NCBI RefSeq assembly: GCF_004564375.1 | Contig: NZ_CP038267.1 | Span: forward strand, 1,304,501 to 1,368,500 | Direction of reading: 5' to 3' | DNA length: 64,000 bases | From: Nocardioides euryhalodurans | GTDB lineage: Bacteria; Actinomycetota; Actinomycetes; Propionibacteriales; Nocardioidaceae | The notes under the pieces: generated by a model | Databases searched by the model: none | What the model saw: the letters and a program-made list of their open reading frames with translations, nothing else | What the model was told of the DNA's origin: nothing | Part shown: piece after piece, positions 41,233-49,860 of the stretch | Position numbering within the stretch: the stretch's first letter is position 1 | Layout: every line of letters begins with the position of its first letter | Translations under genes and position numbers: made by a program

Positions 41233-41925
41233 TCAGGAATCGAGTCCGAGGACGGCCATCCGCTCGGCGTGACGCTCGGTGATCCGGGCGAACATCCTCC
41301 CGATCGCGGCCAGGTCGAGGGCGGGTCTGTCGACGCCGCCCGCGAGCAGCGCGGACAGGGCGTCGCGCTCGGCCGCGACCCGCTGCGCCTGCGTGAGCGC
41401 CTCCCCCATCAGCCGGCGGCCCCACAGCGCCAGCCGGCCGCCGAGGCGGGGGTCCTCGGCGATCGCGGAGCGGACACGGTCCACGACGAACTCCGAGTGG
41501 CCGGCATCGGCCAGCGAGGCGACGATCAGGTCGCGGGTGCGGGTGTCGAGGTAGGCCGCGATCTCGCGGTAGAAGTCGGCGGCGAGACCGTCCCCGACGT
41601 AGGCCTTGATCAGGCCCTCGTACCAGTCCGAGGGCGCGGTGTGCTCGTGGAACAGGTCGAGCGCCTGGCGGAACGGCGCCATGGCGGCGTACGGGTCGTC
41701 GCCCAGCTCGGCGATCCGGTCGCGCAGCTGGAGGAGGTGCTGGAACTCGGTGCAGGCCATCGCCCCGATGGCGATCTTGTCCTCCAGCGTGGGAGCCAGC
41801 CTGGCGTCGGCGGAGAGCCGGTCGAAGGCCGCGAGCTCGCCGTACGCGATCGCCCCGAGCAGGTCGACCACGGCGCGGCGGTAGTCCTCGTCCTCGAAGG
41901 CCGCCGACACCCGGGATTCAGTCAT
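41233..41925 (-). CDS. Ferritin-like (MiaE-type) protein
   Basis: 230 residues, four-helix bundle with a diiron-like ligand set: Glu in AYGELAAF near 30, Glu-x2-His in CTEFQHLL near 59-62, Glu in YREIAAYL near 119 and His/Glu in GHSEFVV near 139. It resembles the ferritin-like tRNA-hydroxylase MiaE family widespread in actinobacteria. Start is 6 nt after TACGCT, a leaderless arrangement. Divergent from the helicase gene. Confidence 0.7.
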   Translation of the reverse strand: MTESRVSAAFEDEDYRRAVVDLLGAIAYGELAAFDRLSADARLAPTLEDKIAIGAMACTEFQHLLQLRDRIAELGDDPYAAMAPFRQALDLFHEHTAPSDWYEGLIKAYVGDGLAADFYREIAAYLDTRTRDLIVASLADAGHSEFVVDRVRSAIAEDPRLGGRLALWGRRLMGEALTQAQRVAAERDALSALLAGGVDRPALDLAAIGRMFARITERHAERMAVLGLDS

Positions 41926-41931
41926 GCGCGC

Positions 41932-41947
41932 AGCGTAGCGATAGGCT
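41932..41947. promoter_or_regulatory. Back-to-back -10 elements, ferritin-like gene and DEAD-box gene
   Basis: Minus strand TACGCT (41937-41932) 6 nt before the ferritin-like ATG, plus strand TAGGCT (41942-41947) pointing to the helicase. The two promoters nearly touch. Confidence 0.4.
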
Positions 41948-42020
41948 CGGAGTGCGGGACGTCACCTCTGACCGTCCCCACTCGCTCCTCACGGGCGCGA
42001 GTCCGCATGTGCGCGGCTGA

Positions 42021-43532
42021 GTGTGTGTCAGCCGCTGGCTGGAAACACAGCACTCACCGAAAGCGAACAGAACACTGACTACCTTCCGAGAGCTCGGGGT
42101 CCTGCCCGAGATTTGTGACTCCCTCGAACGCGCCGGCATCACGACCCCCTTCGCCATCCAGGAGATGACGCTCCAGGTCGCCCTGCTCGGCACCGACATG
42201 ATCGGCCAGGCCCGGACGGGCACCGGCAAGACCCTCGCCTTCGGCATCCCGGTGCTGCAGCGCTCGGTCGCCCCGAAGGACCCCGACTACGCCGAGCTGC
42301 CGCAGGGCAAGCCGCAGGCGCTGATCGTCGCCCCGACCCGCGAGCTCGCGCTCCAGGTCTCCGGCGACCTCGCGCTCGCCGGCGCCGACCGCGGCCTGCG
42401 CGTGCTGACCGTCTACGGCGGCGTCGGCTACGACACCCAGCTCGACGCGCTGACCGCAGGCGTCGACATCGTGGTCGGCACCCCCGGTCGCCTGATCGAC
42501 CTGGCCGACCGCCGTGCGCTGGACCTGTCCCACGTGCACGCGCTGGTCCTCGACGAGGCCGACGAGATGCTCGACCTCGGCTTCCTGCCCGACGTGGTCA
42601 AGCTGATCAGCAAGACGCCCGAGACCCGGCAGACGATGCTGTTCTCGGCGACGATGCCGGCCGCGATCGTGGCGCTCGCGCGCACCCACATGCGCCACCC
42701 GATGAACATCCGCGCCGAGTCGTCGTACGAGAACGCGACCGTGCCGGCGACCGCCCAGTTCATCTACCAGGCCCACGACCTCGACAAGCCCGAGATCATC
42801 GGCCGCATCCTCCAGGCCGAGGGCGCGGACAAGATGATCGTCTTCACCCGCACCAAGCGGCAGTCGCAGCGGATCGCCGAGGACCTCGCCGAGCGTGGCT
42901 TCAAGGCCTCGCCGCTCCACGGCGACATGGCCCAGGTCGCCCGCGAGAAGGCGCTGGCCCGCTTCCGCGAGGACAAGATCCAGGTGCTGGTCTGCACCGA
43001 CGTCGCCGCCCGCGGCATCGACGTCCGTGGCGTCTCCCACGTCATCAACTACACCTGCCCCGAGGACGACAAGACCTACGTCCACCGGATCGGCCGCACC
43101 GGCCGCGCCGGCGCCACCGGCATCGCCATCACGTTCGTGGACTGGGCCGACGTCGCCCGCTGGAAGATGATCAACAAGGCGCTCGACCTCCCCTTCCCGG
43201 AGCCCACCGAGACCTACTCGACCTCCGAGCACCTCTTCCACGACCAGGGCATCCCGCCGGGCACCAAGGGCCGGATCGTCGACCCCGCCCCCGTCGAGCG
43301 TCGCGACCGTCCCGAGCGGACCTCCGACCGCGGCGAGCGCCCGGCCCGCAACCGGAACCGCAACCGCAGCCGCACCCGCGGCGGCCAGCCGGTCGAGGGC
43401 GAGTCCGCCACCGCGACGGCGACCTCGGAGCCCGGTGAGGGCGGGTCTGCCAACCGCAGCCGCAACCGCCGGCGCCGTCGGCGTTCCTCCGGTGGCGGCG
43501 GGTCCACCACCGAGGCGCCGACCAGCGACTGA
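42021..43532 (+). CDS. DEAD-box RNA helicase with basic RGG-like tail
   Basis: 503 residues from GTG 42021. All core motifs present: Q-motif ITTPFAIQEMTL, ARTGTGKT, PTRELA, TPGR, DEAD (VLDEADEML), SAT, ARGID and HRIGRTGRAG. The last 90 residues are an Arg/Gly/Asn-rich RNA-binding tail (RNRNRNRSRTRGG). It should remodel RNA in ribosome assembly or decay. The conserved N-terminus begins at residue 20 (TTFRELGVLPEICDSL), directly after a CTG (42075-42077); the 18 residues before it look non-conserved, so CTG initiation is possible. Confidence 0.9.
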   Translation: MCVSRWLETQHSPKANRTLTTFRELGVLPEICDSLERAGITTPFAIQEMTLQVALLGTDMIGQARTGTGKTLAFGIPVLQRSVAPKDPDYAELPQGKPQALIVAPTRELALQVSGDLALAGADRGLRVLTVYGGVGYDTQLDALTAGVDIVVGTPGRLIDLADRRALDLSHVHALVLDEADEMLDLGFLPDVVKLISKTPETRQTMLFSATMPAAIVALARTHMRHPMNIRAESSYENATVPATAQFIYQAHDLDKPEIIGRILQAEGADKMIVFTRTKRQSQRIAEDLAERGFKASPLHGDMAQVAREKALARFREDKIQVLVCTDVAARGIDVRGVSHVINYTCPEDDKTYVHRIGRTGRAGATGIAITFVDWADVARWKMINKALDLPFPEPTETYSTSEHLFHDQGIPPGTKGRIVDPAPVERRDRPERTSDRGERPARNRNRNRSRTRGGQPVEGESATATATSEPGEGGSANRSRNRRRRRRSSGGGGSTTEAPTSD

Positions 43533-43538
43533 CGCTCG

Positions 43539-43572
43539 CGTGGCCCGGCCCCGGCGACGGGGTCAGGCCACG
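43539..43572. terminator. Bidirectional terminator, helicase and transpeptidase
   Basis: CGTGGCC (43539-43545) with GGCCACG (43566-43572), inner stem CCCCG/CGGGG and GCGA loop. Sits between two convergent stops and covers the transpeptidase stop. Confidence 0.65.
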
Positions 43573-44234
43573 ACGACGACCGTGGTGCCGAGCCGGGCGA
43601 AGTCCCACATCAGCTCGGCGTCACGGGTGCGCTGCCTGATGCAGCCGTGCGACGTGGGCGTCCCGAGCTCCGCGGCCGTCTGCACCCGCTCCCCGTCGTC
43701 GACGGGGATGTCGTGGAAGCCGATGGCGGCCCCCGAGTCGCCCTGCGTGAAGCGGACGAAGTAGCGCATCGTCCCCGAGTCGTCGATGCCGACGGCGTCG
43801 AGCGATCGGGAGTAGACCTCGTACGTGCCGGGGTCGAGGTTGTCGTGGAGGCTGCCCGAGACGAGGTAGGTCCGCAGGACCTGGCCGTCGGCGGTCACGA
43901 TCCACACCCGTTGCCGGCCCTCGCTGAAGACGACGCGGCGACCCTCGCCCGACCCCGCCGGGAGCAGCTCGGAGGTCACGACGCGCTCCCCCGGCGTCGA
44001 GCCGGGGCTCTCGACGGTGGACCCGCCCCCGTCGGACCGGCGCTCCGTGGCGGCCGGGAGCTGGACCCGGGCACCGGCGGGCATGATCGCCGGCTGCGCG
44101 CCGGCGGTCTCCTCCGCGGCGGACGGCAGCAGCCCGACGCCACCGAGCACGGCGACGGCGGTCACGCCGAGCGAGGAGACCGCGGCGGCCAGCCGCCCGT
44201 AGCGGGGACGGACCTCGGCTCGGCGCGCGCCCAT
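43563..44234 (-). CDS. L,D-transpeptidase (YkuD family), exported
   Basis: 223 residues. Hydrophobic segment about 18-40 acts as signal or anchor, then a linker and YkuD catalytic domain with IGFHDIPV near 172-179 and the active-site SHGCIRQ at 195-201 (Cys198). It forms 3-3 crosslinks in peptidoglycan or cuts tetrapeptide ends. It begins 2 nt after the ParA stop, so it is in a ParA operon, which is unusual. Start ATG 44234 has no strong ribosome site and probably relies on coupling. Confidence 0.85.
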   Translation of the reverse strand: MGARRAEVRPRYGRLAAAVSSLGVTAVAVLGGVGLLPSAAEETAGAQPAIMPAGARVQLPAATERRSDGGGSTVESPGSTPGERVVTSELLPAGSGEGRRVVFSEGRQRVWIVTADGQVLRTYLVSGSLHDNLDPGTYEVYSRSLDAVGIDDSGTMRYFVRFTQGDSGAAIGFHDIPVDDGERVQTAAELGTPTSHGCIRQRTRDAELMWDFARLGTTVVVVA

Positions 44235-44236
44235 GC

Positions 44237-45016
44237 TCAGCCCTTCTTCCGTGCCCGGGTCATCAGGTTTCCAGCCACCTCGCGGTAGGCCTTGGCGCCC
44301 TTGCTGGAGCGGCTCGTCGCCAGGATCGACCGGCCCGCGGCCGGCGCCTCGGCGAACTTGATGGTCTTGGGGATCGGCGGCTCGATGACGTCGAGCTCGT
44401 AGGTGTCCGAGATCGTCTCGAGGACGGTACGTGCGTGGTTGGTGCGCCCGTCGTAGAGCGTGGGGAGCACGCCCCACACCGCGAGCCGCCGGTTGGTGAA
44501 ACGGCGCACGTCGTGGACGGTGTCGAGCAGCTGGCCGACGCCACGGTGGGAGAGGGTCTCGCACTGGAGCGGGATCAGCACGCCGTCGGCCGCGGTCAGC
44601 GCCGCGACCGTGAGCACCCCGAGCGAGGGCGGGCAGTCGAGGAGCACCCAGTCGTAGGCGAGGTCGTCGTCCTCGAGCAGCTCCAGGGCAGCCTTGATGA
44701 CGTGCTCGCGGCCGGTCCGGGTCAGCAGGTCCGCCTCGGCGCGGGCCAGCTCGATGGTCGCGGGGAGCAGGTCGACGCCGTCGTCGGTCTCCAGGATCAC
44801 GTCGCCGGGCGCCAGCCCCTTCGTCAGCACGTGGTGGACCGAGACCTCGAGGTCCTCCGGGTCGATGCCGAGCGAGAAGGTCAGGCAGGCCTGGGGGTCG
44901 AGGTCGACCAGCAGCACCCGTTGGCCCTGCTCGGCGAGGGCCGCGCCGATGGAGGCGACGGAGGTCGTCTTGGCGACGCCGCCCTTCTGGTTGGCGACCG
45001 CGAGTGTGGTGGTCAT
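44237..45016 (-). CDS. ParA-family ATPase, orphan
   Basis: 259 residues with deviant Walker A KGGVAKTT at 11-18, Walker A' LLVDLDPQA and Walker B VLLDCPPSLG. No ParB or parS is next to it, so it is not the chromosomal par pair; it more likely positions a protein complex at the membrane or pole. Coupled to an L,D-transpeptidase gene, which suggests local cell-wall work. Confidence 0.88.
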   Translation of the reverse strand: MTTTLAVANQKGGVAKTTSVASIGAALAEQGQRVLLVDLDPQACLTFSLGIDPEDLEVSVHHVLTKGLAPGDVILETDDGVDLLPATIELARAEADLLTRTGREHVIKAALELLEDDDLAYDWVLLDCPPSLGVLTVAALTAADGVLIPLQCETLSHRGVGQLLDTVHDVRRFTNRRLAVWGVLPTLYDGRTNHARTVLETISDTYELDVIEPPIPKTIKFAEAPAAGRSILATSRSSKGAKAYREVAGNLMTRARKKG

Positions 45017-45077
45017 GGTGCTCCCATCATGCCCGAGCGAGTTGCCGGAATCGTGGCGACACCGGTTTGCTGGCCGG

Positions 45078-45848
45078 GTGAGCGCCCAGACCTCCCCGCC
45101 CGGCACCGCCCTCGTCACCGGCGCGACCGCCGGCATCGGGCTGGAGTTCGCCCGCCAGCTCGCCGCCCGCGGCCACGACCTGGTCCTCGTCGCCCGCGAC
45201 CGGCAGCGCCTCGACGACGTCGCCGGGACGCTGCGGCGCGCGGGAGTGACGGTCGAGGTGCTGGCCGCGGACCTGGCCGACCGCGACCAGCTCGCGACCG
45301 TCGAGGCCCGGCTGGCCGACCGCGCCCGTCCGGTCGACCTCCTCGTCAACAACGCCGGGTTCGGGCTCAAGGGCCGGTTCCTCGACCACGAGGTCGCGGA
45401 CGAGCAGCGCCTGCTCGACGTCCTCGTGACGGCCGTGATGCGGCTGTCGCACGCCGCGCTCGGCGCCCAGGTGTCCCGTGGCCGCGGCGGCGTCCTGAAC
45501 GTCTCCAGCGTGGCGGCGTACCTCCCGCGCGGCAGCTACTCGGCGGCCAAGGCGTGGGTCAACAGCTTCGGCCGCTGGGCCGCCGCCGAGTACCGCCCCC
45601 ACGGCGTCACGGTGACCACCCTGTGCCCGGGCTTCGTGAAGACCGAGTTCCACCAGCGCATGGGCGTACGCCGGGGCAGCGGGCCGCTCTGGCTCGACGC
45701 CGACTTCCTCGTCTCCGAGGCGCTGGCCGACTTCGACCGGGGTCGGGCCTTCTCGATCCCCGGGCGGCGCTACCGCGCCATCGTGGCCGTCACCCGGCTG
45801 GTGCCCTCCCCCGTCCTGCAACGGCTGCAGTCGCTCGGGCGCCGCTGA
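45078..45848 (+). CDS. SDR-family short-chain dehydrogenase
   Basis: 256 residues from GTG 45078. Seen: TGATAGIG at 14-21, NNAGFGLKG near 92-100, Ser in NVSSVAAYLP and Tyr/Lys in SYSAAKAW. The short C-terminus LVPSPVLQRLQSLGRR is typical of the actinobacterial DltE-like SDR set. Divergent from ParA. Substrate unknown. Confidence 0.85.
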   Translation: MSAQTSPPGTALVTGATAGIGLEFARQLAARGHDLVLVARDRQRLDDVAGTLRRAGVTVEVLAADLADRDQLATVEARLADRARPVDLLVNNAGFGLKGRFLDHEVADEQRLLDVLVTAVMRLSHAALGAQVSRGRGGVLNVSSVAAYLPRGSYSAAKAWVNSFGRWAAAEYRPHGVTVTTLCPGFVKTEFHQRMGVRRGSGPLWLDADFLVSEALADFDRGRAFSIPGRRYRAIVAVTRLVPSPVLQRLQSLGRR

Positions 45849-45862
45849 GGCCGGACCGGGGC

Positions 45863-46480
45863 TCAGCCCTCGCCGGCGACGAAGGCGCGGACCGAGTCCG
45901 CGACCAGCTGGACCGCGATCGCCGACAGCAGCAGGCCGGCGATCCGGGTCACGAGCAGCACGCCGGACTCGCGGATCAGCCGCAGGATGGGCAGCGAGTA
46001 GCGCATCGCCGCCCAGAGGCTGAGGTGGACGAGCACCACGCCGAGCGAGACCGCGACGAAGTCGGCGACGCCGTCCACGGACTCGACGAAGAGCATCACG
46101 GCCACGATCGCGCCGGGACCGGCGAGCAACGGGGTGCCGAGCGGCACGAGCGCGACGTTGGTCCCGGCGGAGGCGGTCGGCTCCTGCTCGTTGTCGGTGA
46201 GCAGCTCGAGCGCCACCAGGAGCAGCAGCAGGCCGCCCGCGCCCTGCAGGGCCGGCAGCGAGATGTGGAGGTAACCGAGGATCTGCTGGCCGAAGAACGC
46301 GAACAGGCTGATCACGAAGAACGAGACCGCCACCGCCTGCCAGGCGGCGCGGCGGGCGCTCGAGGCCGAGCGGCCGCCGGTCAGCGACAGGAAGATCGGG
46401 ATCGTCCCGACCGGGTCCATGATGACGAACAGGGTCACGAAGACCTCGATCAGCAGCACGGTGTTGACCAGCTCGCTCAC
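45863..46480 (-). CDS. MarC-family integral membrane protein
   Basis: 205 residues with six hydrophobic segments and the family motifs FVIMDPVGTIPIFLSLTGG near 18-36 and PLLAGPGAIVAVMLF near 115-129. MarC proteins are membrane proteins of unknown transport role; a link to multiple antibiotic resistance was not confirmed. Convergent with the SDR gene (14 nt apart). Confidence 0.88.
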   Translation of the reverse strand: MSELVNTVLLIEVFVTLFVIMDPVGTIPIFLSLTGGRSASSARRAAWQAVAVSFFVISLFAFFGQQILGYLHISLPALQGAGGLLLLLVALELLTDNEQEPTASAGTNVALVPLGTPLLAGPGAIVAVMLFVESVDGVADFVAVSLGVVLVHLSLWAAMRYSLPILRLIRESGVLLVTRIAGLLLSAIAVQLVADSVRAFVAGEG

Positions 46481-46547
46481 CCGTCCACCTCCCGGGTGCC
46501 GTCGACGTCCACCGGAGGATCCTACGGGCGGCAGGACCGTGCCGTGG

Positions 46548-47189
46548 TCACCAGCCCGGCCCCGGTCCTGCGAAGGGCATCGCGACCAGGGACGGTCCGA
46601 GCCCGGACACGTCGCGCAGGATCCAGTCGTCCCGCATCAGCAGCATCGCCGTCGCCGGGCGGAGCACGATCCACAGCCACCGACCGGCCGCCTCCCCCGC
46701 GAGCACCGTCCGGTCCAGCTCGGGCGCCTCGACGTCCTGGCTGGTCGAGACCGACCACAACGGCACCAAGGCCGACCCGATCCGGACGCGGACGACCGGT
46801 GGCGTGTCGCCGAGGGCGCGACCGGGGTCGCCACCCGGCACCCCCGCGCAGCGGGCGCCCAGCCCGACCCCGACCTCCTCGGCCACCACGAGGGCATCGA
46901 CCGGCCCGTCGAGCTCACTGGTGCCCGACACGCAGGTCAGGGTCGCGGAGGGACGACCACCCTCCTCGGCCACCACCGCGAAGTCCGAGACCGCCCAGCC
47001 CGGTCCCAGCGGCCACGGCAGGTAGGTCGGGAAGTCAGCGGCGGTCCGCAGGTGCAGCACGAACGCGTCGTACGTCGGCTCGTCGGGCCGCCACAGCGGC
47101 GGCCAGGTCCCGTGGCCGGCGCACCCCGCCACGGCCACCCCGTCGGCGACCGGCTCACGGCATCGCGGGCACCACGGGGTCAGGCCCAT
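46548..47189 (-). CDS. DUF6758-like protein with zinc-ribbon start
   Basis: 213 residues. A C-x2-C (CPRC) plus a later Cys in VAGCAGHG at the N-terminus form an apparent partial zinc ribbon, followed by Trp-rich WPPLWRPDEPTYDAF and a beta-rich body. It resembles uncharacterised actinobacterial proteins of the DUF6758 type. It lies upstream of MarC and 40 nt after the phosphatase gene, probably co-transcribed. No function assigned. Confidence 0.65.
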   Translation of the reverse strand: MGLTPWCPRCREPVADGVAVAGCAGHGTWPPLWRPDEPTYDAFVLHLRTAADFPTYLPWPLGPGWAVSDFAVVAEEGGRPSATLTCVSGTSELDGPVDALVVAEEVGVGLGARCAGVPGGDPGRALGDTPPVVRVRIGSALVPLWSVSTSQDVEAPELDRTVLAGEAAGRWLWIVLRPATAMLLMRDDWILRDVSGLGPSLVAMPFAGPGPGW

Positions 47190-47229
47190 GTCGCCACCGG
47201 CCCCGGGTCGGTGGTCGGCCTCGGCCGTG

Positions 47230-47787
47230 TCAGGCGTTCCATCGCAGCACCACGGGCTGCTCGCGCTCGTGGGCCAGGACCGACACCGTCGCGGTGTCCA
47301 GGCGCAGCAGGCGTCCGTCGGCGACGGGGAGTCCCAGCCAGCGGGCCGTGAGGGCCCGCAGGGCATGGCCATGTCCGAAGACCAGGGTGCTGCCACCGGC
47401 CGCGAGCCGCGCGACGACCCGGTCCAGTCGCGTGGCGACCTGGTCGGCGGTCTCGCCTCCGGGCGAGGAGTGGGACCAGACCGTCCACCCCGGCACGGAC
47501 TCGCGGATCTCGAGGGTGGTGATGCCCTCGTAGTCGCCGTAGTCCCACTCGACGAGGTCCTCGTCGACCTCGGCCGCCGCGTGGCCGGCCAGCGACGCGG
47601 TGTCGCGCGCCCGACGGCGGGGACTGGTCAGCACCCGGTCGAAGGGACGGGCCAGACGGGGCGCCAGGGTCCGGGCAACCTCCTCGCCGGAGGGGGTCAG
47701 CTCGAGGTCGGTCGTCGAGGTGTGCCGGTGGTCGCGGCTCCACTCGGTCTCGCCGTGCCGCACCAACCACACCTCGACGTCCGTCAC
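47230..47787 (-). CDS. Histidine phosphatase superfamily protein
   Basis: 185 residues with the phosphohistidine motif VRHGETEWS (His11), the SPRRRARDTA Arg block near 53-62, and GHGHALRALT with the second catalytic His near 139. Broad phosphomonoesterase/mutase class. It follows the sulfotransferase gene by 10 nt in the same operon; dephosphorylation of PAP or a sugar phosphate is possible but unsupported. Confidence 0.85.
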   Translation of the reverse strand: MTDVEVWLVRHGETEWSRDHRHTSTTDLELTPSGEEVARTLAPRLARPFDRVLTSPRRRARDTASLAGHAAAEVDEDLVEWDYGDYEGITTLEIRESVPGWTVWSHSSPGGETADQVATRLDRVVARLAAGGSTLVFGHGHALRALTARWLGLPVADGRLLRLDTATVSVLAHEREQPVVLRWNA

Positions 47788-47797
47788 GGCGACCTCC

Positions 47798-48916
47798 TCA
47801 GCTCCGTCCGGCCCGTGCCCGCAGGGCGGTCCAGCGCCGGGCGAGGCCGTGCCGCACCCGGGAGCGCAGCGAGCTCTCCGGGGGCCGACGGCGACCCCGG
47901 CGACGCTGCAGCTCCTCGTGGCGGACGAACCGGGCCAGCGCCGCGACGGCGGCGTCGGCCACCTCGGCGTCGGTCACGTCCGCGGCGTCGCGGCCGGGGA
48001 TCGGCTCGGACCCGGGGACGAGCCCGGCGAGGTCGCCGAGGACGTCGTAGCCCTGGCCGTCGAGCTCCGCGACCATCTGCTGCGCCCGCTCGACCACCCA
48101 CGGGTAGGCGCGGGCCGGGACGACGATCTTCTCGGGCTCGGCCGTCCGCAGGACCTGCTCGGCCACGAAGTCCTTCAGCAGCCGTTGGGTCGACTTCGGC
48201 ATGCCGTCGTCCTGCAGCGTCCCGGCCAGGCGTCGCAGCGTCTCCACCTCGACCAGACCGAGCGACTCGTTGCTCCGCGTCGCGCGCTCCGCCATGCCGG
48301 TGCCGTCGATGCCGGTGAGCTCGCAGAGCCGGTCCCACAGGAAGGTCCTCGGTCCGCCCGGCGGCGGGAGGACCACCAGGTGCACCCGCTCCGGAGGGAT
48401 CCCCTGACCCCAGCGCCGCAGCACGCCGGGCACGTCCTGGACGCGCCAGAACCTCGCCTGCTCGTCCTTCTGGATCATGTCCAGGAACGCGTCGTAGGTC
48501 TGGGAGCGCCCGTGCTTGGTCCGCTGCTGCCACTCGGCCGGGATCTGGCGCACCAGGTCACGAGCGGTGAGCACGACGTGGACCTCGTCTGCCACGGCCT
48601 CCAGCCGACGCAGCGCAGCCTCGGCCCGCTCGTCCGGGGCAGGACTGAAGAGCTCGTGGCTGATCAGGGCGTCGCCCGGGTGGGCCGACACCTCGGCGAG
48701 CAGCTCGTCCCAGGCGGCCAGGCCCGCGGCAGGGATGGTGTCGACCTGGCGACCGCCGCGCACCACGCAGGAGGCCCAGTAGTGGTGGTTGACACCCCGG
48801 CCGGGCAGCAGCAGGCCCTGCTCGAGGAGGGCGTCGCGGTTGGCCCACCAGACCGACTGCAGGAAGGTCGTGCCGGACTTCGGGGTACCGACGTGGAGGA
48901 ACAGGCGCCTGGCCAT
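47798..48916 (-). CDS. Sulfotransferase-like protein (1 of 5)
   Basis: 372 residues. PAPS 5'-phosphosulfate-binding loop GTPKSGTT at 10-17 (RRLFLHVGTPKSGTTFLQ), DALISHELFSP near 80-90, and a 3'-phosphate-binding-like VVLTARDLVRQIPAEW near 116-131. It should move sulfate from PAPS to an acceptor, probably a surface sugar or lipid. Starts 7 nt after MaoC; shares almost the whole domain order with the plus-strand copy at 49.9 kb. Acceptor unknown. Confidence 0.8.
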   Translation of the reverse strand: MARRLFLHVGTPKSGTTFLQSVWWANRDALLEQGLLLPGRGVNHHYWASCVVRGGRQVDTIPAAGLAAWDELLAEVSAHPGDALISHELFSPAPDERAEAALRRLEAVADEVHVVLTARDLVRQIPAEWQQRTKHGRSQTYDAFLDMIQKDEQARFWRVQDVPGVLRRWGQGIPPERVHLVVLPPPGGPRTFLWDRLCELTGIDGTGMAERATRSNESLGLVEVETLRRLAGTLQDDGMPKSTQRLLKDFVAEQVLRTAEPEKIVVPARAYPWVVERAQQMVAELDGQGYDVLGDLAGLVPGSEPIPGRDAADVTDAEVADAAVAALARFVRHEELQRRRGRRRPPESSLRSRVRHGLARRWTALRARAGRS

Positions 48917-48923
48917 CAGCGGA

Positions 48924-49457
48924 TCACGGCTCCTGGCGTCCGGGCCAGTTCCGGTCCGGCTGCGGCTCCGGGCGTCCGGGCTGCTCGCCACCGCGGGCGT
49001 CGAGGTAGCTCTGCCGGGGCACCATCACCTTGCGGCGGAAGATGCACACCACCGTGCCGTCCTGCTTGTAGCCGATCGTCTCGACGTGGACGACCCCGCG
49101 GTCGTCCTTGGAGGTCGACTCCCACTTGTCCAGCACGGTCGTCTCGCCGTAGAGGGTGTCGCCGTGGAACGTCGGCGCGACGTGGCGCAGCGACTCGATC
49201 TCGAGGTTGGCGATCGCCTTGCCGGACACGTCCGGCACCGACATGCCGAGCAGGATCGAGTAGACGTAGTTGCCGACCACCACGTTGCGCCCGAACTGGG
49301 TCGTCTCCCCGGCGTAGTGCTCGTCGAGGTGCAGCGGATGGTGGTTCATCGTGAGCAGGCAGAACATATGGTCGTCGAACTCGGTGACCGTCTTGCCCGG
49401 CCAGTGGCGGTAGACCGCCCCGACCTCGAACTCTTCGTAGGTGCGCCCGAACTGCAT
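48924..49457 (-). CDS. MaoC-like (hot-dog) dehydratase
   Basis: 177 residues. Hydratase-type motif FDDHMFCLLTMNHHPLHLD with Asp/His, then NVVVGNYVYSILLGMSV, the mobile loop region. It probably hydrates or dehydrates an acyl-CoA. I took ATG 49457, which has AGGA 8 nt upstream; ATG 49466 and 49481 are also in frame. Sits upstream of the sulfotransferase gene in one operon, though functionally it belongs with acyl-CoA metabolism. Confidence 0.82.
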   Translation of the reverse strand: MQFGRTYEEFEVGAVYRHWPGKTVTEFDDHMFCLLTMNHHPLHLDEHYAGETTQFGRNVVVGNYVYSILLGMSVPDVSGKAIANLEIESLRHVAPTFHGDTLYGETTVLDKWESTSKDDRGVVHVETIGYKQDGTVVCIFRRKVMVPRQSYLDARGGEQPGRPEPQPDRNWPGRQEP

Positions 49458-49548
49458 GCGGGACATCCTGCCCGACGGCACTCGCCGAGGACACAGGTGC
49501 CCGTATGCCTTTCCTCACGGTCGCGGTCGCACCGTGGGACGTCGTAGC

Positions 49549-49722
49549 TCAGGTGCCCCCGCCGCCGGCCTTGCGCCGGTGCATCCGCGGGGCGGCACCA
49601 CCCTCCACCTCGGAGCCGTGGGCCTTCTCGTGCAGCGGGCCGTCCTGCTCGACGCCCTTGGCCTTCGCGTTCTTCTTCTCGAGGGCATCGCGCATCTTCG
49701 CCTTCAGGTCTTCGTTCGCCAC
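49549..49722 (-). CDS. DUF5302 small protein
   Basis: 57 residues from GTG 49722 with AGGAGGACGGC just upstream. Highly charged, begins ANEDLKAKMRDALEKKNAKA and ends with a basic HRRKAGGGG. Matches the small actinobacterial DUF5302 family; function unknown. Confidence 0.72.
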   Translation of the reverse strand: MANEDLKAKMRDALEKKNAKAKGVEQDGPLHEKAHGSEVEGGAAPRMHRRKAGGGGT

Positions 49723-49860
49723 GCCGTCCTCCTGGGGTTGGTCCCCACACCCTGTCACGTCCCGAGGACACGGGGCGACCCCTGCGCGGCAGTGCGGCCG
49801 GTCTCGCGGCGTCGGTGCGAGAATGGGCCGACCCGCACGACCCCACCCGGGAGGCGCTCC

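Noticed and set aside
43330..43510. Repeat array in the helicase 3' end
   Set aside because: It is the codon-level repeat of an Arg/Asn/Gly-rich protein tail, not a DNA repeat element.
44237..45016. Chromosome partition locus near the origin
   Set aside because: No parB, gidB, rnpA or dnaA around; the ParA is an orphan.
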